Shown piece by piece: positions 48,010 to 56,204 of a DNA stretch of 64,000 nt; position 1 is the first letter of the stretch, and every line of letters starts with the position of its first letter. The DNA is from Roseicella sp. DB1501. GTDB lineage: Bacteria; Pseudomonadota; Alphaproteobacteria; Acetobacterales; Acetobacteraceae. The stretch is taken from positions 549,579 through 613,578 of the forward strand of contig NZ_JABFHG010000002.1 in NCBI RefSeq assembly GCF_013112485.1, in the 5' to 3' direction. The notes under the pieces are model-generated. The model was not told where the DNA came from and searched no databases. It worked only from the letters and a program-made list of their open reading frames with translations. A program made the translations under genes and the position numbers.

Positions 48010-48909
48010 ATGCCGAAGCGCCAGCCCGATGCCGAGATCGAGGCCATCCGCGCCGTCCTCACCGCCCGGCCGCGGCCGCCGGAGCTGGCCGAGCGCCGCC
48101 GGCGGCTCGATGCGCTCGGCGGCAGCTACGCGCTGCCCGGCGATGTTCGCGTCGAGCCGACCAGCGCCGGCGGCGTGCCGGCGGAATGGACCGAGGCGCC
48201 GGGGGCGGATGCCTCGCGCGTGCTGCTCTACCTGCATGGCGGCGGCTATGTCGCCGGCTCGCTCACCAGCCACCGGCCGATGGTGGCCGAAGCCGGGCGG
48301 CAGGCCGGGATGCGCACCCTCGCCCTCGACTACCGGCTCGCGCCCGAGCATCCCTTCCCCGCCGCGCTCGAGGACGCCATCGCCGGCTACCGGCACCTGC
48401 TGGAGCAGGGCTTCGCGCCGGAGCGGATCGCGATCGGCGGCGACAGCGCCGGCGGCGGGCTGACGGCGGCGACGCTGGTGGCGCTGCGCGACCAGGGCCT
48501 GCCCCTGCCCGGCTGCGCCTGGCTGATCAGCCCCTGGGTCGATCTGGAAAGCACCTATCCCAGCATGGCGAGCAAGGCCGAGGCCGATCCGATGGTGCAG
48601 AAGCCCTATCTGCTCGAGATCGCCGCCATGTATCTCGGCCAGGCGCCGGCGCGCACGCCGCTCGCCTCGCCGATCCACGCCGATCTGCACGGCCTGCCGC
48701 CGATGCTGGTGCAGGTGGGCTCGGCCGAGACGTTGCTCGACGAGGATGTCGCCTTCGCCGGCCGGGCTGGTGCGGCCGAGGTGGCGGTGACGCTGGAGGT
48801 CTGGCCTGACATGATCCATGTCTGGCACCTGTTCCATCCGCAGCTCGCCGCCGGCCGCCGCGCCATCGCCGCGGCCGGCCAGTTCATCCGCACCCAACTC
48901 GCCGCCTGA
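48010..48909 (+). CDS. Alpha/beta hydrolase of the hormone-sensitive lipase family
   Basis: 299 residues from ATG 48010 with AAGGGAGGAAGACC upstream. The HSL oxyanion-hole motif HGGGYVAGS, the nucleophile elbow GGDSAGGG, the acid in VQVGSAETLLDEDV, and His in WPDMIHVWHLF are all in place. It is a carboxylesterase for short to medium chain esters; no signal peptide is seen, so cytoplasmic. Divergent from the GMC gene. Confidence 0.92.
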   Translation: MPKRQPDAEIEAIRAVLTARPRPPELAERRRRLDALGGSYALPGDVRVEPTSAGGVPAEWTEAPGADASRVLLYLHGGGYVAGSLTSHRPMVAEAGRQAGMRTLALDYRLAPEHPFPAALEDAIAGYRHLLEQGFAPERIAIGGDSAGGGLTAATLVALRDQGLPLPGCAWLISPWVDLESTYPSMASKAEADPMVQKPYLLEIAAMYLGQAPARTPLASPIHADLHGLPPMLVQVGSAETLLDEDVAFAGRAGAAEVAVTLEVWPDMIHVWHLFHPQLAAGRRAIAAAGQFIRTQLAA

Positions 48910-48954
48910 TGCCGAAGGCCGTTGCCGGGAGACCGGCAACGGCCCGCCGCGATG

Positions 48955-49266
48955 TCAGGCCGCGGGCTCGAGCACGTGGATGACGCGGCTGGCGATCATC
49001 TCCTTCGTCTTCGCCGCATAGGCCGCCATATGCGGCGCGGCGGCATGCGCGGCGAGCGCCTCCTTGCTCTCCCACTTCTCGATGACGAGGAAGGTGTCGG
49101 CGCCGAAGGGCGTCTGGAACTTGCCCATACCCTCGGCATCGATCGCCGGGCCGTATTCGATGCAGCCCTTCTCGGCATGCACCGCCGGCATGTTGGCGCG
49201 GAAATGCTCGAGGATCTGCCCGCGCATGCCGGGCTTGGCGGTGATGATGGCGATCACGTGGATCAT
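48955..49266 (-). CDS. Putative quinol monooxygenase (ABM/YgiN-like)
   Basis: 103 residues, a single dimeric alpha/beta barrel of the antibiotic-biosynthesis monooxygenase type: MIHVIAIITAKPGMRGQIL, KGCIEYGPAID, FLVIEKWESKEALAAHAAAPHMAAY. Cofactor-free quinol oxidation is the known activity of YgiN relatives. The start is ATG 49266; an upstream in-frame extension to 49320 has no family match. It lies 66 bases downstream of the deaminase gene and may be transcribed with it. Confidence 0.87.
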   Translation of the reverse strand: MIHVIAIITAKPGMRGQILEHFRANMPAVHAEKGCIEYGPAIDAEGMGKFQTPFGADTFLVIEKWESKEALAAHAAAPHMAAYAAKTKEMIASRVIHVLEPAA

Positions 49267-49332
49267 GGCTGGACGTTCCCCTGTTTGCCGAGGCGGTGAG
49301 CCTAGGCCGGGGCGTTCCACCTGCCAATCCGC

Positions 49333-50913
49333 TCAACCGGTGCCGGCGAAGCGCGCGGCGATCTCGGCCTCGAGCGCCCGGTAGCCGTCGCGCAGCGGCA
49401 GGCGGTTCTCGAAGGCGCCCTCGGGCGCGGGCAGCAGTCGGCCGGACATGCCGTCCTTCACCTCGCCATCCTTGAGGAAGGCGCGGCGGAACAGGCGCGG
49501 CGCGGCGCCGACATAGGGGCGGAAGCAGACGCGCTGCGGGCCGGGCCGACCGAGGCGGCGCGCCAGGCTCGGCGGCACCCAGCCCTCCTGCGGCAGGGTG
49601 ATGCTGTCGTCGTGCAGGGCGAGCGCCTTGCTCTTCAGATAGGGCTCGATGAACTGCACCTCGTCGATGCCGGCGGCGACGATGTGCCGGGCGCAATTGT
49701 GGCAGGGGAAGGTGGTGACGAAGAGCCGCGCCCCGACGGTGGAGACGCCGCGCCGCGCCGCCGAGACCAGCGCATCCATCTCGGCATGCACGGAGCGGCT
49801 GAACTCCACCAGATGGCCGAGCCGCGAGCGCCGCAGCCGCCGCGCCAGCGCGGTGCGCGCCGTCTCGTCGCCGAGCGCGACCCCCTCCTCGGCCAGCAGG
49901 TCGAGGACGTGGTCGACCAGCTTGTTGCGCTCGTCGGTGTTGCGGCAGAAGCCGCCATAGGCGTGGCAACGGCCGCGCTCGACCTCGGCCGGGTCGTCCA
50001 TGCCCTCGCCATAGAGGCCGCCGCCGGCGCGCGGCACCTCGTTGCAGCCGGTGGCCAGCAGTTGGCCGTCCTGGCCGAGCAGCACGGCGCCGACCTGGCG
50101 CGACAGGCAGGCGCTGCCGAGCCGCGCCGCATAGGCGTGATACATCGCCTGCTCCGCCTCGGTCGGCCGCAGCATCGGCCGTTCGGCCCGGACCAGCGCC
50201 AGGAAGCGCTCGAGATCGGCGGTGACCGGCCAGGCATCGAGCACCGCATCGGGCGCATCCGCCTGCGGCAGGGCGGCCGAGCTGTCGCAGTGGAAATCGG
50301 CGTAGCGGAAGGCCTCGGCGACCTTCTGGCCATACTCGACCCCGGCATTCTCGTCGCGGCCCATGAAGTCCTGCACCGCCCGCGCCGCATCGGCATCCTC
50401 GGGCGCCAGGCCGTATTTGCGCATCAGCCGGGCATGCCGCGTGCGCTCGTCGCAGACCACGCCGACCAGCCAGAAGGCCTCGCCATAGACGGAGCGGAGC
50501 AGCTGCAGCTCGGCCGGGTGGCGGATGGCGTCGCAGACGGCGATCGGCGGTCCGCCGCCGGCGCGGGCGGCATGGATGCCGGCGATCATGCCGGCCGCGA
50601 CGAAGGCGTTGTCGTTCTCGTGCCGCAACCGGCTGCCGATCGCCTGCAGGGCGCCGAAGCGGCGCATCGGCGGCTCCGCCATCGCGGCCGCCCAGTCGAG
50701 CGGCGCCGCCCGCGCCAGCACGTCGCTGGCCCGGATGGCGACCGAATCGACGCCGGCACGGCCGAGCAGGCGGCGCAGCACCCGCGCGACGGTCGAGGTG
50801 CCGGAGCCGACGGCGCCGACAACGCCGATGACCAGATCCGGGCCTTGCGCCGCGCGGGCAAGGGCGAGCGCCTCAACGCGGCCCGGTTGCGGCATGCTGC
50901 GGTGCTTGGCCAA
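49333..50913 (-). CDS. avcD: Anti-phage dCTP/dCMP deaminase (AvcD type)
   Basis: 526 residues. The N-terminal domain (about 25-240) is P-loop kinase-like with VIGVVGAVGSGTSTVAR (Walker A about 33-41) and a DAIRHPAELQLLR segment. The C-terminal domain (about 255-525) is a zinc cytidylate deaminase: HAEMDAL (His376, Glu378) and PCHNCARHI (Cys404, Cys407). This two-domain chain is the AvcD/dCTP deaminase defence family, which destroys the dCTP/dCMP pool when phage shuts off host transcription, the paired AvcI RNA having held it inactive before. I choose TTG 50913: AGGAG lies nine bases upstream. A 430-base noncoding leader precedes it, where AvcI-like RNA would be encoded. Confidence 0.88.
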   Translation of the reverse strand: MAKHRSMPQPGRVEALALARAAQGPDLVIGVVGAVGSGTSTVARVLRRLLGRAGVDSVAIRASDVLARAAPLDWAAAMAEPPMRRFGALQAIGSRLRHENDNAFVAAGMIAGIHAARAGGGPPIAVCDAIRHPAELQLLRSVYGEAFWLVGVVCDERTRHARLMRKYGLAPEDADAARAVQDFMGRDENAGVEYGQKVAEAFRYADFHCDSSAALPQADAPDAVLDAWPVTADLERFLALVRAERPMLRPTEAEQAMYHAYAARLGSACLSRQVGAVLLGQDGQLLATGCNEVPRAGGGLYGEGMDDPAEVERGRCHAYGGFCRNTDERNKLVDHVLDLLAEEGVALGDETARTALARRLRRSRLGHLVEFSRSVHAEMDALVSAARRGVSTVGARLFVTTFPCHNCARHIVAAGIDEVQFIEPYLKSKALALHDDSITLPQEGWVPPSLARRLGRPGPQRVCFRPYVGAAPRLFRRAFLKDGEVKDGMSGRLLPAPEGAFENRLPLRDGYRALEAEIAARFAGTG

Positions 50914-51343
50914 TCGGCGGCTCTCCTGCGGCGCGGCCCGGACCGGACGCTGTGACCCGGCCGGTGAGGCAGCGCCGGTTGCATCCGATCAGCAACCGCC
51001 ATGCCGGGCAAATGACGCCGCGGTCAAGCGGCTGCCGAGGTTGCCGTGCCGGGGTTTATCGTCTTTAGCGAGAATGAAGAAGAATTTTTGCGCGCATCGA
51101 GAAAATGCTGCGTCGAACCAGGGCATTCCGCAGCGAATGCCATGCTGTGTCGGGCGACTGAGCAAGCTTGTGAGCAGCGCCGCAGCGGGCTTTGGCCTAC
51201 AAGCGGCGTGCCGGGGCCGCAGAACCCCCGACAGTCGCAACGATCCGCCTGGGGTCCATGAGGATCCGCGCTGCCGCAAGGGCTGCGCGCTTCGCATGCC
51301 AGGCCGGACATCCGTAACAGAACGAGCTGTAAGCCACGCACGC
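50914..51343 (-). other. Noncoding leader of the deaminase gene, candidate AvcI-type RNA region
   Basis: 430 bases between the divergent deaminase and 73-residue protein genes, less GC-rich and with no credible gene. It contains a perfect hairpin GGCATTC/GAATGCC (51122-51128, 51135-51141) and a near-palindrome GAGCAAGCTTGTGAGC (51160-51175). In Vibrio the inhibitory AvcI RNA is encoded directly 5' of avcD. Position, length and structure are compatible; no sequence identity can be claimed. Confidence 0.45.
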
Positions 51344-51565
51344 ATGTCGACAAGCGTCATCGGAAAGAACGGACCCGCGATCCCGCCGAGCAACCCGCGC
51401 AGCTACGAGGTCAGGGTGCAGCGCCAGCCGCTGCCGCCGCGCCGCTGGCTCTGGCTGATCGTCGAGGAAGCCTCCCAGGTCGTCGTCCAGCAGTCCCAGG
51501 ACACCTTCCCCAGCGCCCAGGAAGCCTGGGCGGGCGGCCGCAAGCGGCTGGGCAAGCCGGCCTGA
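51344..51565 (+). CDS. Small conserved-type hypothetical protein
   Basis: 73 residues from ATG 51344: MSTSVIGKNG start, then YEVRVQRQPLPPRRWLWLIV, EEASQVVVQQSQDTF and SAQEAWAGGRKRLGKPA. The pattern of a two-strand sheet with a Trp-rich turn followed by a helix beginning SAQEAWAGG resembles small proteins common in alphaproteobacteria that are listed without a function. No ribosome site of note. Divergent from the deaminase gene across the noncoding leader; a role linked to it is possible but unsupported. Confidence 0.6.
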   Translation: MSTSVIGKNGPAIPPSNPRSYEVRVQRQPLPPRRWLWLIVEEASQVVVQQSQDTFPSAQEAWAGGRKRLGKPA

Positions 51566-51675
51566 ACCCCGAGCGGGCCCGACCGGGCCCGCGATGCGGC
51601 GGGTCGCGCGATGGCCTCGCCATGGCGGCGCCGGCAGGTCCCGGCGCCGCGAGCGTACCGCGTCCTTCCACGACG

Positions 51676-51707
51676 CCTCCCTATGCCTCTCCCTATGCCT
51701 CTCCCCT
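51676..51707. repeat. Short tandem repeat before trxC
   Basis: Nearly three units of CCTCTCCCTATG (period 12) about 70 bases upstream of the thioredoxin start. The third unit ends CCTCTCCCCTGG, also found before the AI-2E transporter gene (near 39634). Repeat number may vary. Confidence 0.5.
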
Positions 51708-51776
51708 GGGCCGCGCGGCGGCCGGCGCAGCGGAGCCCGATGCCGCGATGCACGTTACGGCCAAAGCGGAGGAATC

Positions 51777-52235
51777 ATGGCCAACAGCATTCAGCAGGTG
51801 GTCTGCCCGGCCTGCGACGCCATCAACCGCGTCCCCGCGGCGCGCCTCGGCGACTCGCCGCGCTGCGGGAGTTGCAAGGCACCCCTCTTCCAGGGCCATG
51901 CGCTGCCGCTGACCGAGGCGCGCTTCCGCCACCACCTGCGGCATAGCGGGCTGCCGCTGCTGGTGGATTTCTGGGCCTCCTGGTGCGGCCCCTGCCAGGC
52001 GATGGCGCCGGCCTTCGAACAGGCGGCGGCCCGGCTGGAGCCGCGCTGGCGCTTGGTGAAGGTCTCGACCGAGGAGGCGCCGCAACTCGCCGGCGAGCTC
52101 GGCATCCGCAGCATCCCGACCCTCGCCGCCTTCCTGGCGGGGCAGGAGCTGGCGCGCCAGGCGGGCGCGATGCCGGCGGAGCGGATCGTCGCCTGGGCCG
52201 CTTCGGTCTTGCCGCGCGCCACGGCGCCGGCCTGA
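51777..52235 (+). CDS. trxC: Thioredoxin 2 with N-terminal zinc ribbon
   Basis: 152 residues from ATG 51777, preceded by GCGGAGGAATC. N-terminal zinc finger with two CxxC pairs, Cys10/Cys13 and Cys30/Cys33 (VVCPACDAINRVP, PRCGSCKAPLF). Thioredoxin fold with FWASWCGPCQAMAP (redox Cys70 and Cys73) and the cis-Pro in IRSIPTLAAF. It reduces disulfides in the cytoplasm and is usually induced by oxidative stress in TrxC proteins. Confidence 0.95.
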   Translation: MANSIQQVVCPACDAINRVPAARLGDSPRCGSCKAPLFQGHALPLTEARFRHHLRHSGLPLLVDFWASWCGPCQAMAPAFEQAAARLEPRWRLVKVSTEEAPQLAGELGIRSIPTLAAFLAGQELARQAGAMPAERIVAWAASVLPRATAPA

Positions 52236-52302
52236 TCAGCGGCACGCCGATATCCCTCGGAGGCCGGGGTGAAGCCCCGCCGACCGGCCGGCGCCGCGAC
52301 CC

Positions 52303-53325
52303 TCAGCGCCAGCCGAGCGCCGGGGCGACCTGCGTCAGGATGCCCTCGATGGCATGGGCGCAGTAATCGACGCCGAGCTGGTTCGGCACCGTCAGCAGCA
52401 GCGTATCCGCCTCGGCGATCGCCTCGTCGCCGCGAAGCTGCTCGATCAGCGCCTCGGGCTCGGCGGCATAGCCGCGGCCGAAGATGGCGCGGGTGCGCTC
52501 GTCGATGAAGCCGACCTGGTCCTGCTCCTGGCCGCCGCGGCCGAAATACGCCCGGTCCCGGTCGTCGAGCAGCGGGAAGATGCTGCGGCTGACCGAAACG
52601 CGCGGCGTGCGGACATGGCCGGCCTCCTTCCAGGCCGCGCGATAGGCGCGGATCTGCTTGGCCTGCTGGATGTGGAAGGGCTCGCCGGTCTCGTCGTCCT
52701 TCAGAGTCGAGCTTTGCAGGTTCATGCCCTGCTTCGCCGCCCAGACCGCCGTGGCATTGGAGCCGGAGCCCCACCAGATCCGCTCGCGCAGCCCTTCGGA
52801 ATGCGGCTCGAGGCGCAGCAGGCCGGGCGGGTTCGGGAACATCGGGCGCGGGTTCGGCCGGGCGAAGCCCTCGCCCTTCAGCACCTCCAGGAAGACCTCG
52901 GCATGGCGGCGGCCCAGATCGGCATCCGTCTCGCCCTCGGCGGGGGCGTAGCCGAAATGCCGCCAGCCATCGATCACCTGCTCGGGCGAGCCGCGGCTGA
53001 GGCCAAGCTGGAGGCGGCCGCCGCTGATGAGGTCGGCGGCGCCGGCATCCTCCGCCATGTAGAGCGGGTTCTCGTAGCGCATGTCGATGACGGCGGTGCC
53101 GAGCTCGATCGTCCTGGTCTTCGCCCCCATGGCGGCGAGCAGCGGGAAGGGCGAGGCGAGCTGGCGGGCGAAGTGGTGGACGCGGACATAGGCACCGTCG
53201 GCGCCCAGCGCCTCCGCGGCAACGGCGAGGTCGATGGATTGCAGCAGCGCGTCGGCGGCGGAGCGGGTGCCGGAATGCGGCGAGGGCGCCCAGTGGCCGA
53301 AGGACAGGAAGCCGATCTTCTTCAT
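52303..53325 (-). CDS. LLM-class flavin-dependent oxidoreductase
   Basis: 340 residues from ATG 53325. Bacterial luciferase-like TIM barrel: KKIGFLSFGHWAP, ALGADGAYVRVHHFA (the position of a flavin-contacting His), SPFPLLAAMGAKTRTIELGT, YENPLYMAEDAGAADLISGG, LGLSRGSPE and WWGSGSNATAVWAA. It uses FMNH2 or F420-like cofactor for monooxygenation or dehydrogenation; substrate not deducible. The open frame upstream to 54141 is not coding. Confidence 0.9.
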   Translation of the reverse strand: MKKIGFLSFGHWAPSPHSGTRSAADALLQSIDLAVAAEALGADGAYVRVHHFARQLASPFPLLAAMGAKTRTIELGTAVIDMRYENPLYMAEDAGAADLISGGRLQLGLSRGSPEQVIDGWRHFGYAPAEGETDADLGRRHAEVFLEVLKGEGFARPNPRPMFPNPPGLLRLEPHSEGLRERIWWGSGSNATAVWAAKQGMNLQSSTLKDDETGEPFHIQQAKQIRAYRAAWKEAGHVRTPRVSVSRSIFPLLDDRDRAYFGRGGQEQDQVGFIDERTRAIFGRGYAAEPEALIEQLRGDEAIAEADTLLLTVPNQLGVDYCAHAIEGILTQVAPALGWR

Positions 53326-53529
53326 GACGGGATGGGGTCCGGATGCGGCGGCGCCGAGGCGCCGGCGGGTGAAGCGGAGGCCGGGGCGGCGGGCCCCGGG
53401 CGTCGTTGCCGGCAATCTGGGGAAGAATCCGCCCGGCCGCCAATCACCGCGGCCAATGACCCTCATGCGCGGCCGGAAGGAGCGGCGCAAACCGCGCCCG
53501 CCGGGCCGGCGTTGTGGCCCATTGTTTCC

Positions 53530-53577
53530 AAAGCAGAGTCTCGCGTCCGGGCGTTCACGCCCACCGCGATCTGCTTT
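53530..53577. repeat. Family A hairpin repeat, copy 3
   Basis: A 48-base element with nested stems: outer AAAGCAGA/TCTGCTTT (53530-53537, 53570-53577), middle TCGCG/CGCGA, inner GGGCG/CGCCC with TGAA loop when read on the minus strand. It is inverted relative to the pair at 15337-15450 and ends 18 bases before the next start codon, so it would lie in that gene's leader. Confidence 0.7.
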
Positions 53578-53595
53578 CGCCTCCGGAGACCTCCC

Positions 53596-53844
53596 ATGGC
53601 CGAGCTCGACAAGACGCACCGCGACGCCCTGCCGGCGAAGGAATTCGCCTTCCCCAGGCAGCGCAAGGAGCCGCTCGAGGATGCGCGGCATGTCCGCAAC
53701 GCCGTGGCGCGCTTCGACCAGGTCGAGGGCGTCACCGATGCCGAGCGCGACGAGGCCTGGACGCGCATCCAGGCCGCGGCGAAGAAATTCGGCGTCGAGC
53801 TGCACGAACGGAGCTGGCGCGAGCTGGGCAAGCCTTCGCGCTGA
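53596..53844 (+). CDS. DUF6582-type small protein
   Basis: 82 residues: AELDKTHRDALPAKEFAFPR, QRKEPLEDARHVRNAVARFD, VEGVTDAERDEAWTRIQAAA and KKFGVELHERSWREL. This is a strongly conserved small alphaproteobacterial protein without known function, highly charged and helical. The leader holds the family A hairpin. Standing alone between an LLM gene and the end of the importer operon, it has no informative neighbours. Confidence 0.85.
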   Translation: MAELDKTHRDALPAKEFAFPRQRKEPLEDARHVRNAVARFDQVEGVTDAERDEAWTRIQAAAKKFGVELHERSWRELGKPSR

Positions 53845-53941
53845 CGGCCGGGGGACACAGGCTCCCTTCGCCGTCTCGTGCAATGCCGGCGCGGCCTGGA
53901 CGCGGCGGGGCAACGGGCGGCGACGGTTCCGGGAGGCGCTC

Positions 53942-54832
53942 CTACGGCAGGCCGGTGCAGGCGCCCCCTGCCCCATGGCCGGCGCGCGGCCACAGGACAT
54001 GGCTTGCCGCGAGCGGCCGGCCGCGGCGCGCCCGCTCCGCCGGCGGCAGCACATCCGCCGAGGGCCAGAGCCCGCTCGACAGGGCCGCGCGATAGGCATC
54101 GCCGAGGCCGGCGCGGCGCATCGCCCGGGCGGCGGCCGCATGGTCGTAATCGAGGGCCAGGTGCTCGATGCGCAGGCCCTCGGGCTCCGGCGTCAGCACC
54201 GAGAACCAGCCGCGCGGCGTGCCGTCATCGGCCGGCATGCCGATCGCCCCGGCATTGTGCCAGAGGCCACGGCCGCCACCGGGCCTGGCGCCGGCCAGCC
54301 GGGTGAAGGGCATGCCGCAATGTCCGGCGATGACGCCCTCGGCGCCGGTCGCGGCGATCTCGGCGGCCAGCACCGCCTCGGGCGCGGAGGCGAAGAGGAA
54401 GCGGTTGATCACGGTGGCGCCGCCATGCAGCGCCATCAGCCGCCGGCCGCCGATCCGGACCTCAATCCGCCGCGGCAGGGCCGCCATCCAGTCGCGGTGG
54501 CGCGGCGTCACCTGCCGGCTGGCATGGGCGAACCAGTCCTGCGAGAGCCGGTCGCAGGCCGTGCCCGCCGCGAAGCCGCAGCCGCAATCGGCGCCGCCGG
54601 CGGCCAGGCTCTCCTCGCAATTCCCCATCACCGTGGCGATGCCGCTCGCCATCATCAGGTCGAGCGTCGCCGCCGCATCGGCGCAATAGGCGACGACATC
54701 GCCGGTGCAGAGCATCCGCCCGGGCGGGATGCCGCGGCGGCCGGCCTCGGCCAGCAGCGCCTGCAGGGATTGCAGGTTCGAATAGGGCCCGCCGAAGCAG
54801 AGCACTGGGCCATCGCAGCGCATCTCGATCAT
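53942..54832 (-). CDS. Metallophosphoesterase-family protein with altered metal motifs
   Basis: 296 residues from ATG 54832, which overlaps the ATPase stop as ATGA. Calcineurin-like fold by order of motifs: motif II CTGDVVAYC (Asp45), motif III MGNCEES (Asn71), ALHGGATVINR (His136). However motif I, normally (S)DxHGN, reads FGGPYSN (13-19), losing the Asp and His, and GHxH reads GHCGMPF (170-176), losing the second His. It may be a one-metal or non-catalytic enzyme or have a new specificity. The coupled PhnDEC-like importer suggests it acts on the imported phosphorus compound or senses it. Confidence 0.82.
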   Translation of the reverse strand: MIEMRCDGPVLCFGGPYSNLQSLQALLAEAGRRGIPPGRMLCTGDVVAYCADAAATLDLMMASGIATVMGNCEESLAAGGADCGCGFAAGTACDRLSQDWFAHASRQVTPRHRDWMAALPRRIEVRIGGRRLMALHGGATVINRFLFASAPEAVLAAEIAATGAEGVIAGHCGMPFTRLAGARPGGGRGLWHNAGAIGMPADDGTPRGWFSVLTPEPEGLRIEHLALDYDHAAAARAMRRAGLGDAYRAALSSGLWPSADVLPPAERARRGRPLAASHVLWPRAGHGAGGACTGLP

Positions 54833-55458
54833 CCCGGGCACAGCGATCCCTCCTCCAGGCGCAGCCGGCGGTCGGCATAGCGGCGGGCGAGTTCCGGCTG
54901 GTGCAGGATGAGCAGCACCGCCCGGTCGCCCCGTGCGGCCAGCGCCCGCAGCAGGGCGAGCACGGCGGCGGCATTGTCCGGGTCGAGGCTGGCCACCGGC
55001 TCGTCCGCCAGCAGCAGCGGCGCCCGCTGCATCAGCGCGCGGGCCACCGCCGCGCGCTGCCGCTGGCCGCCGGAGAGGCGATCCGCCCGCCGGCCCGCCA
55101 TCCCCTCCAGCCCGACCCGCTCCAGGCAGGCCAGGGCCTCGGCCCGCTCCGCCGCCGGCCAGAGCCGCAGGGCCGAGCGCCAGAAGCCGATCCGGCCGAG
55201 CGCCCCGACCAGCACGTTCTCCAGCGCCGTCAGCCGCCGCGCCAGCGCGTGCTGCTGGAAGACGAGCGCGCTGGGCGGGGCGAGGATGCGGCCCGCCGCC
55301 ACCGGCACCAGCCCGGCGATCGCCCGCAGCAGCGTGGTCTTGCCGGCGCCCGAGGGCCCTTCGATCGCCACCACCTCGCCCGGCGCCACGGCGAAGCCGA
55401 TATCGCGCAGCACCCGCCTCCCCTCCAGCGCCACCGACAGGCCCTCGACCCGCAGCAT
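54829..55458 (-). CDS. Phosphonate-type ABC transporter ATPase
   Basis: 209 residues, short for an importer ATPase. Walker A EGPSGAGKTTLLRA, Q-loop VFQQHAL, signature DRLSGGQRQRAAVARALM, Walker B LLLADEPVASLDP, and switch His in LILHQPELA. PhnC-like. Start ATG 55458 overlaps the permease stop as ATGA. Energises uptake of a phosphonate, phosphite or similar compound with the two preceding gene products. Confidence 0.9.
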   Translation of the reverse strand: MLRVEGLSVALEGRRVLRDIGFAVAPGEVVAIEGPSGAGKTTLLRAIAGLVPVAAGRILAPPSALVFQQHALARRLTALENVLVGALGRIGFWRSALRLWPAAERAEALACLERVGLEGMAGRRADRLSGGQRQRAAVARALMQRAPLLLADEPVASLDPDNAAAVLALLRALAARGDRAVLLILHQPELARRYADRRLRLEEGSLCPG

Positions 55459-56204
55459 CAGCCGAGCTGCCGCCGCAGCAGGCCGGAGAGCCGGTCGGCG
55501 GCGAGGACCAGCGCGACGATGATGGCGAGGATCGCCAGCACGCGGGCGAAGTCGAGCAGGTCCACGGCATTCTTCAGCTCCTGCCCCAGCCCGCCCGCGC
55601 CGACCAGGCCGAGCACGGTGGAGGCGCGGATGTTGAACTCCCAGACATAGAGCAGGGCCGAGGCGAGCTGCGGCAGCGCATCCGGCAGCAGCACCACCGC
55701 CGCGGCCTGGGCGCGGCTGCCGCCGGCGGTGAGGACGGCCTCGAGCGGCGCCGGATCGGCGGTCTCCAGCACCTCCGACCACAGCTTGCCGATGCTGCCG
55801 GCCGAATGCAGCGCGATGCCGAGCATGCCGGCGAAGGGGCCGAGGCCGACGGCCGCGACGAAGATCAGCGCGAAGACGAAGCCGTCGATGCCGCGCAGCG
55901 CGTCCAGCACGGCGCGGGCCGGGTGATAGAGGACGGCGATCGGCGCGACCGGCCGCGCCGCCAGCAGCGTGATGGGCAGGGCCAGGAGCATCGCCAGGGT
56001 GGTGCCGAGCGTGGCGATGCCGACCGTCTCCGCTGCCCGGTGCAGCAGGTCCGGCAGGCCGGAGAAATCCGGCGGGAAGGCCCCGCCGAGCCAGGCGGAG
56101 AGGCGGGGCAGCCCGGCCCAGAGGCGCGGCAGGTCGGGCCGCACGACCAGGAGGCTGCCGCCATAGAGAAGGGCCAGCGCCAGCAGCCCGGCGAGGCGCC
56201 GCAT
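55458..56204 (-). CDS. Phosphonate-type ABC transporter permease (PhnE-like)
   Basis: 248 residues with about six membrane segments. The N-terminus has one helix (LAGLLALALLYGGSLLVV) and a periplasmic loop, then AETVGIATLGTTLAMLLALP. The coupling loop of PhnE proteins is LEAVLTAGGSRAQAAAVVLLPDALPQL. The conserved end VLGLVGAGGLGQELKNAVDL is diagnostic of this permease group. Start ATG overlaps the stop of the binding-protein gene. Confidence 0.9.
   Translation of the reverse strand: MRRLAGLLALALLYGGSLLVVRPDLPRLWAGLPRLSAWLGGAFPPDFSGLPDLLHRAAETVGIATLGTTLAMLLALPITLLAARPVAPIAVLYHPARAVLDALRGIDGFVFALIFVAAVGLGPFAGMLGIALHSAGSIGKLWSEVLETADPAPLEAVLTAGGSRAQAAAVVLLPDALPQLASALLYVWEFNIRASTVLGLVGAGGLGQELKNAVDLLDFARVLAILAIIVALVLAADRLSGLLRRQLG

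Noticed and set aside
51046..51261. A 71-codon plus-strand frame starting GTG in the deaminase leader
   Set aside because: No ribosome site, no similarity to any family and composition that degrades after 20 residues; the region reads better as noncoding RNA.
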